Of a stretch of DNA of 64,000 nt, positions 42,302 to 50,452 are shown one piece after another. Under the pieces are notes generated by a model. The model was not told the origin of the DNA and ran no database searches. It saw only the letters and a list, made by a program, of their open reading frames with translations. Made by a program: the position numbers and the translations under genes. Source of the stretch: Rhabdochlamydiaceae bacterium. GTDB taxonomy: Bacteria; Chlamydiota; Chlamydiia; Chlamydiales; Rhabdochlamydiaceae. The stretch is from the NCBI GenBank assembly GCA_019745395.1, contig JAIETG010000011.1, positions 1 to 64,000 of the forward strand. Reading direction: 5' to 3'. The first letter of the stretch is position 1, and every line of letters begins with the position of its first letter.

Positions 42302-43630
42302 TTACAGTTTCTGAATAATGGCATATTCTTTAAAAAGGCAAGCTTCTTGAAATCCTAGTCGGGTATGTAGGTTTTTTCCTTCATGAGAAGCTTGTAAAGT
42401 TGCCAGAAAGTATCCTAAGTCTTTGGCTCTTTGTAGCAGATGCTGCATCATAGCAGATCCATGACCTTGGTTTCTCATCTGAGGATGGGTCATCACGTAG
42501 TAGATGCCGGCGCATCCTGCATGAAGAACTAGCATGCCGGTTACTGCAGGGACCCCATTTGCATAACCTATGTACATTTCTAGACTGTAACCTTCTTGAT
42601 ATAGAGATGTCGGAATTTTACTATAGAGCTTCTCATAAGTCTCTGGATTCCCTCCGATACTGACAAAAACAGAGCAAAAATCTTGAAGCAGTTTCTTGGT
42701 AAGAACCTGGGTGAAGGTTAAATTAGAAGATGAGGCTGAAGTAAAAGAGGTAAGATCTAGATACATTCCGATGTTTTCTTCCTTATAGCTAAATCCTTCT
42801 TGTAGCAAAAATTCTTCCAAGTTCGTAGGAGTATCCAGGGGGCCAACCCACCAGGAAAAAGGGATTTTAGGATATAAGGAAACTATTTCTTGAACGCGTT
42901 TTTGTGCGGTTTTTTCAGAAAACAGAGCTGAAACCACATAATTGAAGGTGTCATCGAGGATTTGAGATCTTACAACTGTAACATCTGGTTGAAATAGGAT
43001 TTCCCAGGTTGGAGTGCATTTGGCGAAATAGGTCATTTGAAGGTGCATATTGACAGTCATCGCTTTAACGATCTCTTTTTGAGTCCAATGCTTTTTTTTG
43101 CCGCCGTGTTTATGTAGATGAAGCTTTCCAAAGCCGGCGTTTGCAGCGCAGATATCGATCTTTTTGATGTAGGAATCCTTTCCTAAGCAGTATTGCATGA
43201 TATCTAAAGGAAATTGCTCTGCGAGTTTTTTTTTCAGTTGGGAGTAATTTGCCACTTCTTCGGGATGTAGGCGAAGGTAGCTGCAAAAACGCAAATGTCT
43301 TTCTACTTCCGGATCGGAGTCTTCAAAAATATGCAGATGAACAGATCCTTGTTTTCGAAAGTACCTGCGTTGTTTCATTCCATATTCGCCTAAAGTCTCG
43401 TATCCCAGATTTTCCAGGTTTTTAGCAAAAGCATCTAAACATGTTACATCAGAGGTAACTGCTAAGATATCGATCACAGGCTTTGCAAAGCATCCGGGGA
43501 TCGAAGTACTTCCGATATGATAGAAAAAAATCTGCAGGTCAGATAGTGCTTGCAAAAGGTTAAGCATTTCTTGTTCGTAAGAGACTTTCCAACTACTTTG
43601 ATAGGGAAGGATTTGGATTGGTAGACTCAT
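42302..43630 (-). CDS. GrpB/UPF0157 domain fused to a GNAT acetyltransferase
   Basis: A 442-residue two-domain protein. Residues 1-165 are a GrpB (UPF0157) nucleotidyltransferase-fold domain: QILPYQSSWKVSYEQEM, FYHIGSTSIPGCFAKPVIDI (the GSTS..G..aKpiiDi hallmark), and VHLHIFEDSDPEVERHL. Residues about 190-440 contain a GNAT region ending with MLVLHAGCAGIYYVMTHPQM, then RNQGHGSAMMQHLLQRA (acetyl-CoA motif Q/R-x-x-G-x-G/A) and LHTRLGFQ. It could modify a small molecule, perhaps an antibiotic. The ATG overlaps the DUF1653 stop by four bases, so they are coupled. The fusion is unusual; separate ORFs are more common in bacteria. Confidence 0.87.
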   Translation of the reverse strand: MSLPIQILPYQSSWKVSYEQEMLNLLQALSDLQIFFYHIGSTSIPGCFAKPVIDILAVTSDVTCLDAFAKNLENLGYETLGEYGMKQRRYFRKQGSVHLHIFEDSDPEVERHLRFCSYLRLHPEEVANYSQLKKKLAEQFPLDIMQYCLGKDSYIKKIDICAANAGFGKLHLHKHGGKKKHWTQKEIVKAMTVNMHLQMTYFAKCTPTWEILFQPDVTVVRSQILDDTFNYVVSALFSEKTAQKRVQEIVSLYPKIPFSWWVGPLDTPTNLEEFLLQEGFSYKEENIGMYLDLTSFTSASSSNLTFTQVLTKKLLQDFCSVFVSIGGNPETYEKLYSKIPTSLYQEGYSLEMYIGYANGVPAVTGMLVLHAGCAGIYYVMTHPQMRNQGHGSAMMQHLLQRAKDLGYFLATLQASHEGKNLHTRLGFQEACLFKEYAIIQKL

Positions 43631-43875
43631 GAAAGGAGCGTAAACCTCGCTACTTCTTTTCCGTTGATTACGACGTTTTCTAAGAACATCAAAAGAGGTC
43701 TAACCCAAACATCTTGATCTCCGTAAAGCGCTTGGTAGACAGCAAGTTCTTCTAGTGTCTCACTGTGACGTGCAACGGATAAGAATTTGTACTTTTTTCC
43801 TGAGTAATGTTCATAAATACTTCCAGGTATTAAAGATCTGGCAATCGATGAAAAAGAGGGGAGAGTGTGTTGCAT
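43627..43875 (-). CDS. DUF1653 family protein
   Basis: An 82-residue DUF1653 (PF07866) protein, with PGSIYEHYSGKKYKFLSVAR, HSETLEELAVYQALYGD, VWVRPLLMFLENV and ARFTLLS. The fold is a small beta-barrel of unknown function in many bacteria. The start at 43875 has AAAGGAG seven bases upstream; an in-frame ATG 33 bases further upstream is rejected because it lacks a ribosome site. Both the ribosome site and the ATG lie in a perfect hairpin. The stop overlaps the GrpB-GNAT gene by four bases, forming a two-gene operon. Confidence 0.85.
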   Translation of the reverse strand: MQHTLPSFSSIARSLIPGSIYEHYSGKKYKFLSVARHSETLEELAVYQALYGDQDVWVRPLLMFLENVVINGKEVARFTLLS

Positions 43876-43910
43876 GGCTATGCTCCTTTGGAAAAGAAGC
43901 ATAGCCATGC
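43872..43910 (-). promoter_or_regulatory. 13-bp perfect hairpin enclosing the DUF1653 ribosome site and start codon
   Basis: GCATGGCTATGCT (43872-43884) and AGCATAGCCATGC (43898-43910) form a perfect 13-bp stem with a 13-nt loop. In the reverse transcript the loop carries AAAGG of the Shine-Dalgarno and the 3' arm carries the AUG, so folding should block initiation. On the forward strand a T-run follows the stem, so it may also act as a terminator. Confidence 0.75.
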
Positions 43911-43937
43911 GTGTTTTTTTCAGCTATTTTTTTGAGA

Positions 43938-45365
43938 TTATTTCAATAAAATCGCTTGGTTTTTGTATTTCTGAAACTGAGCAATAAGGTCCTTTTTACT
44001 AAGAGAAGATAGCAAATGATCGTAGCCTTCACCTCGAAATCGTATATTTATTCCTGCAGGCTTTTGGCTAGTATCAGATCCTTTCCAAACTTTTGTTCTA
44101 GCGTGAAAGGATTCTCCCGTTCCAAATAGCTGTACTAAACTATTTGTGCAGGGGATGAAAAAAGGAGATTGGTTCAATTGATCAAATGGTACAGCAATAG
44201 CATACGCATTTTTTCCGTTTCGCATGTAATGAAAAGCGACAGCTTCGCCATCGTGAATTGCTCCGGCAAATAATCCAGATCCGTAAGAGAGGCTATAGGG
44301 GACATGTTGACTGTTATAAAGGAAATTTCCTTGACTTTGATCAAAAACAACATCGGATCGCAGCTCAGATCCTCTGTAGAGTAGAAATGCTTTTTCGGCA
44401 ATTTTACTACATTCTAAAGCGATAGCATTTCTTAGGATTTGTGCATCGTTATCATTACGAATTCCCATAGGTGCAAGACGCCCTGCCTGGTATTCGGTAG
44501 CAAAATTCATAGTAGGGCCTGGTTGAGACACCTCAGGATAAAAAGGCACACCGGTTCTCCCATGTCTTTCATATTCTTTTTTAATATTACAGAATTTTTG
44601 GTGATGTTCTTTTAAAAAGCTGATCTCTTTTTCTGCATGGCACATAAGATCCTGGTACGTAAAACCACCAGATTTTGGAGATAGAGCTTCAATGATCACT
44701 TGATTTAATCGATAAGCCACTTCTTTTACTTGATGATCGTCATTATGGCCTTCATCCGCAAAACAACAAAGATGCCAACATTTCCTTTTTGTTTTTTCAG
44801 CTTTTATATTATCAGGTGGTAAATATTGCTCTCCGATTGACCAACTTCCCCCTATAAAAGGACAGACGGAGTTGTTTGCTATATCTTCTTCAATACACTG
44901 TCTTAAAAAAACTAATTCATAAAGAGTGCGGGGAACAAATGCCACTTCTAAATCTTCATCTATTTCTTTGATTTTTGACTGAATCAAATCGTAGCGATTT
45001 GCACATTCCTCTTCTGCAGACTCTGAATTGCGATTGACAATTGCAGCGGGAGCATATTCATTGAGAATTGCATAAATTTGTTCAAAAGTATCCGGGTCCA
45101 ATTCTTTTTCTATATTCTCAGGGTAAAAGGCGACATATTCTCCTTGACCTATAGAAATTTTGCCTTTTTGTATTTCTAAATCATCCACGGTTCGCGCTTG
45201 AAAAATTTTTCTTGTCGCTAAAGAAATGCCCCCTAGCATAGCTCCACCTAAAGCAGCTCCAGCTATTTTTAATGGCTCGGATTCTGTAAAGGAAGAAGCA
45301 ATGCTCCAACCTATAACAGCACCAGCTGAAGAAGCTAAAAAATCTCTAGTTTTTATTTTATTCAT
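43938..45365 (-). CDS. Membrane-anchored protein with a possible ADP-ribosyltransferase-like C-terminal domain
   Basis: A 475-residue protein I cannot assign firmly. Two glycine-rich hydrophobic segments at the N-terminus (FLASSAGAVIGWSIASSF and LKIAGAALGGAMLGGISLA) could insert in a membrane. The middle is charged, with a Cys/His cluster (CWHLCCFADEGHNDDH). Residues about 340-450 contain AFLLYRGSELRSD, then YSLSYGSGLFAGAIHDGEAV. The order YRG, S-x-S and a later Glu resembles the R-S-E layout of ADP-ribosyltransferases, but no ExE is clear. The ATG is preceded by AAAGGTG and by an extended -10. An effector role is inference. Confidence 0.62.
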   Translation of the reverse strand: MNKIKTRDFLASSAGAVIGWSIASSFTESEPLKIAGAALGGAMLGGISLATRKIFQARTVDDLEIQKGKISIGQGEYVAFYPENIEKELDPDTFEQIYAILNEYAPAAIVNRNSESAEEECANRYDLIQSKIKEIDEDLEVAFVPRTLYELVFLRQCIEEDIANNSVCPFIGGSWSIGEQYLPPDNIKAEKTKRKCWHLCCFADEGHNDDHQVKEVAYRLNQVIIEALSPKSGGFTYQDLMCHAEKEISFLKEHHQKFCNIKKEYERHGRTGVPFYPEVSQPGPTMNFATEYQAGRLAPMGIRNDNDAQILRNAIALECSKIAEKAFLLYRGSELRSDVVFDQSQGNFLYNSQHVPYSLSYGSGLFAGAIHDGEAVAFHYMRNGKNAYAIAVPFDQLNQSPFFIPCTNSLVQLFGTGESFHARTKVWKGSDTSQKPAGINIRFRGEGYDHLLSSLSKKDLIAQFQKYKNQAILLK

Positions 45366-45390
45366 TATGTCACCTTTGAAATGTGGTGTA

Positions 45391-45399
45391 ATTATAGCA
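45391..45399 (-). promoter_or_regulatory. Extended -10 promoter of the 475-aa gene
   Basis: On the reverse strand TGCTATAAT (45399-45391) gives an exact TATAAT with TGn extension, 26 bp before the ATG. The -35 at 17 bp (TTTATT) is weak. Confidence 0.5.
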
Positions 45400-45595
45400 A
45401 GTGTTTGCGTATTAAATAAATGTTAAGTAATTTGTTGTTTCTGGTTGTTTTGTGTGAATAACTCGTGAAAGTATCAGATGTTCAGGTTTTCGATTTTAGA
45501 AGGGGATTTTTCTTTTTGATTTCTTCTGTACTGAGCTAGAATAGAAAAATTGGCAAAATATTTGTTTTCCTAGTAAATGGCATTAAGGAAATTTT

Positions 45596-46555
45596 ATGGA
45601 TGTGGAAAGAAGCATAGAGAACATTCACCTTAGTGAAAATCAATTTTTATCAATTGTTCAAAAAGCTTTTCCAGAATGTGGGCGAGTTGATTCATACAAA
45701 CTTCTTTCTGGTGGAGCCTTAAATACAACGTATAAATTCCAGATTAAAGACCAATCCTTTGTTTTACGCCTCTATGTCCGAGACAGAGCTCTTTGTAAAA
45801 TGGAAAAAGAAATCCACGCTCTGATAGATGGTAAAGTTTCTACTCCGAAACTTATCTATTTAGAAGAAAATCATCCTTTTTTCCCTTATGCCATTTTTCA
45901 GTTTATTGAAGGATCTCACATATCAGAAGTTCCCTGGGAATGCAAAAATTCCCTTTCTTATGATTTAGGAAAGCTACTTGCCTCTATCCATGCATTTACA
46001 TTTCCAGTAGCAGGGTTATTTGGAGAGGGAATTTCCATAGGAAAACCTTTTAAGGTTGGCTCTAGTCCTTATTTTGAAGAGGCTTTTTCTTTATTATCTA
46101 AAGAAGGATTTGCAAGGGCTCGATTAGGCGATAAGCTTTCTGAACAAATGCTAGAGTTTATGCAAAGAAACAAGGATTTTTTTCCGAAGGTGGAGGGGAA
46201 TATTTGCCTTACTCATTCAGACTTTAAGCCGGTAAATTTGCTCTACAGCTTAGGGAAATCTTTTGTATTGGACTGGGAATTTGCTCATGCTGGAATGGGA
46301 CTTTTGGATTTTGCGATCCTTTTACGTCACAAGGAGCAGTTTCCATTGGACTTGGGATATTTAGTAAATGGATATACAGATTTTGGAGGAAAGTTGCCAG
46401 ATGAATGGCTGCGGTCGTCTTTAATCACAGACTTTATCAACATCGTATCAATGCTGGACGCTCCACCGGAGCGTCCAAAGCTTTTTCATCAGTTGAAGAG
46501 TGCAGCGCAAAGCACGATCGACCATTGGGATTTTTTTACTTATCCCACATTTTGA
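45596..46555 (+). CDS. APH/choline-kinase-type phosphotransferase
   Basis: A 319-residue phosphotransferase of the aminoglycoside/choline kinase fold (APH, PF01636). It shows a nucleotide-binding hairpin (LSGGALNTTYKFQ), the Lys/Arg-bearing strand FVLRLYVRD, and the catalytic loop LTHSDFKPVNLL (H-x-D-x4-N). The metal site VLDWEFAHAG (D-x-E) is followed by LLDFAILLRH. It would transfer phosphate from ATP to a small hydroxylated metabolite. AAGGAA precedes the ATG. A homoserine/choline-type kinase or a spectinomycin/macrolide-type resistance enzyme cannot be separated by eye. Its 3' end overlaps the convergent 108-aa gene by 16 bp. Confidence 0.87.
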   Translation: MDVERSIENIHLSENQFLSIVQKAFPECGRVDSYKLLSGGALNTTYKFQIKDQSFVLRLYVRDRALCKMEKEIHALIDGKVSTPKLIYLEENHPFFPYAIFQFIEGSHISEVPWECKNSLSYDLGKLLASIHAFTFPVAGLFGEGISIGKPFKVGSSPYFEEAFSLLSKEGFARARLGDKLSEQMLEFMQRNKDFFPKVEGNICLTHSDFKPVNLLYSLGKSFVLDWEFAHAGMGLLDFAILLRHKEQFPLDLGYLVNGYTDFGGKLPDEWLRSSLITDFINIVSMLDAPPERPKLFHQLKSAAQSTIDHWDFFTYPTF

Positions 46556-46866
46556 AGGGACATTTCGTGGAAAATTTCCAGTAACAAAATTTCTCTTAGA
46601 TTTTCGTTCGGCATGCATCTGTCAGCTACATTTGCGTCATTTTGTGCTAGCTTTCTGATATCCATTCGTACTTTAGCTTTATTTGCATATTTTTCTAAAT
46701 GCTCTGCTGTGAACTTATTTTTTGAGACGACGGTTGTTAACTGATTCTTAATCCAAGTTATTTGTTTAGCAGATGCTGTGTTTACACCTACGATTTTGTA
46801 AGGCTTGACGATTGTAGAAGATCTTTCGCTGCTTGTAGTTATTTTAATTTTATTGTTTTTCATCAT
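46540..46866 (-). CDS. Small hypothetical protein, 108 aa
   Basis: A 108-residue basic protein with a Ser/Thr-rich, disordered N-terminus (KIKITTSSERSSTIVKPYK) and a helical second half. No family is recognised. AGAGGC five bases before the tandem ATGs and a promoter just upstream (TATAAT at 46903-46898) support a real gene. The N-terminal composition is compatible with type III secretion. It overlaps the end of the APH-type gene by 16 bp. The function is unknown. Confidence 0.6.
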   Translation of the reverse strand: MMKNNKIKITTSSERSSTIVKPYKIVGVNTASAKQITWIKNQLTTVVSKNKFTAEHLEKYANKAKVRMDIRKLAQNDANVADRCMPNENLREILLLEIFHEMSLQNVG

Positions 46867-47281
46867 AATTAGCCTCTTTTTTGTTAATTAAAAGTTTATT
46901 ATACCAAATGTGTGTTTTTTTGTAATTTAAAATTTTATGTTTTTCTTTCTAATTCATTAAGTTAAAATTTTAAATTGATGATTGCGTGAGGATGTAGGTT
47001 AAAGAAGTGTGTAATTGTATCTGTTTGATTATAAGAATTTTGAGTCGTTTCCCGAGTTTTTTTGCCATTTGGAAAGAAGAAGGAAATGGGAGTGCTTGAT
47101 AACTTTTCATAAAAGCAAAGACACATTGTTTTTTTTATGAGGTTTAAAAATATTACTGTCTTAATCTCTGTGTTTTAAGGGCTTGCATTCAAAGCGTCTT
47201 CGGACGATGATGTTTTGGCATGCAAATAGGTTAAAAGCTATTTTTACCCAAAAGAGGAGCGCGATTTTCGCGTTTAAACAG
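46867..47281. promoter_or_regulatory. Divergent spacer: leftward promoter, and a hairpin before the rightward start
   Basis: Leftward, ATTACA (46926-46921) lies 17 bp from TATAAT (46903-46898). Rightward, AAAGAGGAG (47251-47259) is 22 bp before the ATG at 47282. The stem CGCGA-TTT-TCGCG between them would bring the ribosome site to a normal distance. An upstream frame (from 47183 or 47207) reads through the same DNA. I see nothing else. Confidence 0.4.
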
Positions 47282-49135
47282 ATGGATAATATAAGAGCGT
47301 TTGGTTCTACAGAGGGAAGCCCCCGATCTTTTAATTTTTTAAATTTTGATAGGGGCCCTATAGAAATAAGTCGTGATTCAGATGCTAAAGTAAGATCTGT
47401 ATATAGGAATGTAAAGAGCGATGAATTTTCTGATAAGAGTATCGAAGAGAGGGATTGTAGTAGTGATGAATATGAGGATGGTTTTTTCTCTAGTGCGATC
47501 AAGCCAATTAGGTCTGGATGGTCGAAGGCTCCTGTAGACAAATACTTGGATGTAGGTTTAGATGCTCTAGATTCTGCAGTCACGGTTTTTGATCAGGGGA
47601 AAGTAAGCTCTAAAGATGTGATAAAAAGAGATTTTTTATCAAAGCTAACAACTCTTCAACGTAATTATGAAGCTCAAAAAACCGAATACGAAAATTCGCT
47701 AAGAAATTTAGAGCATAGTGAAAAAACGCTTTCTTTATATATGGATCGTGATAAGGATCAAGCAAAAGCAGATTGTGCTGGATTTGCCAAAGACGTTCTT
47801 GATACGTGTGTGCAATTGCTTGATATGTATTCAAGATTCAATTTAGTCAAGATTGAACAAGAGAGAGAGCTTTATCGAACTCAATGTCTAGCGATTTCAG
47901 AATTTGTAAAAAAGCTTAGGCAAGATCTCTCTATTGTTTTTCATCCCTCCGACAAAACATCTGTGGGTTCTGATATATCTAAGATTCTTCCTTTTGCAGG
48001 AGATCTAGAAAATGATCCAATAACAAAATCAAAGATCCTGGCCAGAATTGCCTTGAGTCAAATTAAAGTAAAAGAAGCTCTTCTTGTTTTGGATAAAGAA
48101 AAAAAATCTGATCTAATTTATACGTTTAAAAGTCTCTCTGCACCATTACAGGAAGAAATTTCCAATATTTTAAAAGATAGAAAAGTCAAAGGTGGGAAAT
48201 TATTCACAGGAAATGAAGCTGTAAGGGAAAAAAGACTCTTAATAAAAGTAGATGAAATATTTACTAAAATAGAAGAAGTCCTTCTCACAATGAAGTTAAT
48301 GTCTTTTGACGAGCCAGTAGTCCAGGAGAGATCATCTTTTTCTGTTGCTAATCCAGCGATAGATCACATTTTAGGATTGGGGGGAGCGAATTTAGCAGGA
48401 TTATCTGAACCCAAACGGCAAGAAATTCTACTCTTAAAGCGGGACTACGAAGAACTGAAAAACGCTTTTAATCGTGCCGTAGAAAAAGCAGATCTGACTC
48501 AAAGATCTTTTTCAGCTTTTGGGTGTACGTCTGTTCGAAATGTTGTACAAGAAGATGGACTTGAATGTATTGAGCGCGCGGAATTGTTTTTGAAATCATG
48601 CGCATCGTGCATAGATGATTATTTAACGAAAATTCATCTCATGTCCCCTTCAGATTTGCATCTTATGGAACACAATTGTACGAAAATTATTGAAAATGCA
48701 GAAAATGCCATGGCGACAGTTTTTCTGGTTCTTCAAATTTTCAAGGAAAAGCAGCAAGGAATACTTAAACAAAGAAATACATGTCCTTTGAGTTTTTCTC
48801 ATAAAACAGATGATCTTATAAATCAGATTGCTCAGAAAAAAGCAGCCGTAATATCAAAAGTTGCTAGTCTTAGACTCAAAAAAATAAAAGCTTTTTACAA
48901 GATGGCTATAAAAAACCACCTTAAAGATGGCCGTAAGCACAATTCGGAAAGAGCTCGAGTTTTTTCCTTTATCCAAGAAAAACAAGGCGAAATAGACACC
49001 CTTTTAGAGGGTAGGGCATTACCTGGAAAGGAGCTGACTAAGAGGATGAAGTCCTTGCTTAAAAATATAAAAGATTTTGAACGAAGGCTATTTTCACCGA
49101 CGCTTTCATGTTTTTTCCGTAATAGCAGGTTTTAG
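47282..49135 (+). CDS. Large helical/coiled-coil protein, candidate effector
   Basis: A 617-residue protein from the ATG chosen here. The frame is open back to 47183, giving 650 residues, but the extra stretch is basic, unlike the rest, and lacks a ribosome site. The N-terminal ~80 residues are Ser/Asp/Glu-rich and probably disordered. The rest is helical, with long coiled-coil-like segments (about 115-200 and 290-340) and several Cys. No domain is recognised. The end overlaps the convergent membrane-protein gene by 30 bp. The arrangement resembles other large orphan genes in this window and is compatible with a secreted protein, which cannot be shown here. Confidence 0.65.
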   Translation: MDNIRAFGSTEGSPRSFNFLNFDRGPIEISRDSDAKVRSVYRNVKSDEFSDKSIEERDCSSDEYEDGFFSSAIKPIRSGWSKAPVDKYLDVGLDALDSAVTVFDQGKVSSKDVIKRDFLSKLTTLQRNYEAQKTEYENSLRNLEHSEKTLSLYMDRDKDQAKADCAGFAKDVLDTCVQLLDMYSRFNLVKIEQERELYRTQCLAISEFVKKLRQDLSIVFHPSDKTSVGSDISKILPFAGDLENDPITKSKILARIALSQIKVKEALLVLDKEKKSDLIYTFKSLSAPLQEEISNILKDRKVKGGKLFTGNEAVREKRLLIKVDEIFTKIEEVLLTMKLMSFDEPVVQERSSFSVANPAIDHILGLGGANLAGLSEPKRQEILLLKRDYEELKNAFNRAVEKADLTQRSFSAFGCTSVRNVVQEDGLECIERAELFLKSCASCIDDYLTKIHLMSPSDLHLMEHNCTKIIENAENAMATVFLVLQIFKEKQQGILKQRNTCPLSFSHKTDDLINQIAQKKAAVISKVASLRLKKIKAFYKMAIKNHLKDGRKHNSERARVFSFIQEKQGEIDTLLEGRALPGKELTKRMKSLLKNIKDFERRLFSPTLSCFFRNSRF

Positions 49136-50287
49136 TTTTGCTAAGGTCCATATACTTGCTGCCATGCAAATAAGAATGACTATAGAAACGGCTAAAATAC
49201 CAGAAGCATCTAGTTGTAACCATTTCATTCCCCATTCTAAAAGAGGAGCGAGAGCTAAGCAGACCCAAGCTTGCGCTAAAAAGCGCTCTCTAAGAGGAAA
49301 GCATAAAAAAGCGATTTGTAAAAGCGGGAACAACCATGAGTAGTCTAGCCCTTTGAAAAGAGTTTGCTCGCAAGTATAAGAAAAAGGATTCGAGAGGATT
49401 TGAGGGATCAAAAGAGCAATCAATCCGAAAACGGGCAGAAGGAACATGCAAAACTGCCATCCTTTGATTTTAAGAAGGCGGGGGCCTATTACAGGAGCTA
49501 GAATAAAGATCACTAAAATACCAAGTCCTGAAAAAAACGCGTGTTTTCCTAGGAAGGAATTGTATTCAGAAGGAGATACAGCGGCTGCGTGCTCGATATA
49601 AGATCCAAATAAAGGCGCATTAAGTGAGAGAATGAGTTTAAATCCGACAAAGAGAATGGAAAAAAGGATCAAAGAAGGCCAAGGACGAGGGAATGCGATA
49701 ATTGCTTTTTGCAAAGGAATACGATCTGGAGATTTTTTTCGGATCCAACAATCACACAGCCAAGTCAGGGCTAGACAGCCCCAAGTTCCTAAGAGAAGAG
49801 GTAAAGAAGAAAATGCCGGGCCTAAACGAGAGAATATGGTTAAAGGAATGGCAAAAATCATAAATACAACAGTACTTAGGCATAATAGAATAAAATAATA
49901 TTTTTTCCCCTCAGAAACTTTTGTAATTTGATTGATGTAAGCCCACCCTAAGAAAGTGAGTATTGAATGAGAAAATAGAGAAGTAAGAAAATAAGAAAGA
50001 GGGGATGAAGAAAGTAGATATACACTAATAGGAAGTGCTATAGCAATCGATAGGAGAGCGGTTTTAAATAGGAGCTCAAATCGAATTTTTCTTAGTATGA
50101 GTACAAGTGCTACAAAAAACAAACAGCTAAGAAAGTGCACCCAGGTTTGGATGGCAAGAAAAGGGATGCCTTTTTGTACGAGAGAATGTTCTATGTTTCT
50201 TCCGAGCTCAAAAGTTAACGAGGTCGATGTGTTAATGCATAATAGTAAGCATAGCAGTGGAAAGAAAAGCTTCTTAAAGGGAGGCAT
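49106..50287 (-). CDS. Twelve-segment membrane protein, distantly NTT (ATP/ADP translocase)-like
   Basis: A 393-residue integral membrane protein with about 11-12 hydrophobic segments. The N-terminus (FFPLLCLLLCINTSTSLTFE, then IPFLAIQTWVHFLSC and KTALLSIAIALPISVYLLSS) roughly follows the pattern of NTT/TLC nucleotide transporters (ffxLFxxt, giPflk.w, Fy..i..F...Fa..lyP). The charged Lys/Glu pairs typical of ATP/ADP exchange are not obvious. A major-facilitator or other transporter is the alternative. Chlamydiae carry several NTTs with altered substrates, so a diverged one is plausible. AGGTG precedes the ATG. Confidence 0.55.
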   Translation of the reverse strand: MPPFKKLFFPLLCLLLCINTSTSLTFELGRNIEHSLVQKGIPFLAIQTWVHFLSCLFFVALVLILRKIRFELLFKTALLSIAIALPISVYLLSSSPLSYFLTSLFSHSILTFLGWAYINQITKVSEGKKYYFILLCLSTVVFMIFAIPLTIFSRLGPAFSSLPLLLGTWGCLALTWLCDCWIRKKSPDRIPLQKAIIAFPRPWPSLILFSILFVGFKLILSLNAPLFGSYIEHAAAVSPSEYNSFLGKHAFFSGLGILVIFILAPVIGPRLLKIKGWQFCMFLLPVFGLIALLIPQILSNPFSYTCEQTLFKGLDYSWLFPLLQIAFLCFPLRERFLAQAWVCLALAPLLEWGMKWLQLDASGILAVSIVILICMAASIWTLAKLKPAITEKT

Positions 50288-50379
50288 TTAGGCACCTAGT
50301 TGTTAAAAAAAGCAGTGTAGCTTTATGAATAACTTCTTGGCAAGATTTGAAGTAAATACATTTTTTTGAATAAACAAAA

Positions 50380-50413
50380 AGCCTCCCCAAACTCGTAGTA
50401 GTTTAGGGAGGCT
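50380..50413 (-). terminator. Intrinsic terminator of the M48 protease gene
   Basis: A 14-bp stem with one mismatch (AGCCTCCCCAAACT at 50380-50393, AGTTTAGGGAGGCT at 50400-50413) is followed on the reverse strand by TTTTTGTTTATT. It lies 40 bp after the stop of the reverse gene. Confidence 0.8.
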
Positions 50414-50452
50414 TACTTACTTAGGCTTTCGGAGAAAAGCTTATACTTAGAT

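Noticed and set aside
45596-46866. APH-type kinase and 108-aa protein as a toxin-antitoxin pair
   Set aside because: They are convergent, each with its own promoter, and neither resembles a known toxin or antitoxin.
47144-47236. A short frame beginning MRFKNITVLISVF resembling a signal peptide before a stop
   Set aside because: Thirteen codons followed by a stop; the continuation is broken by several further stops and no ribosome site is obvious.
47161-47583. Reverse 140-codon frame
   Set aside because: It is antisense to the coiled-coil gene; low-complexity Ser/Leu composition expected of a shadow.
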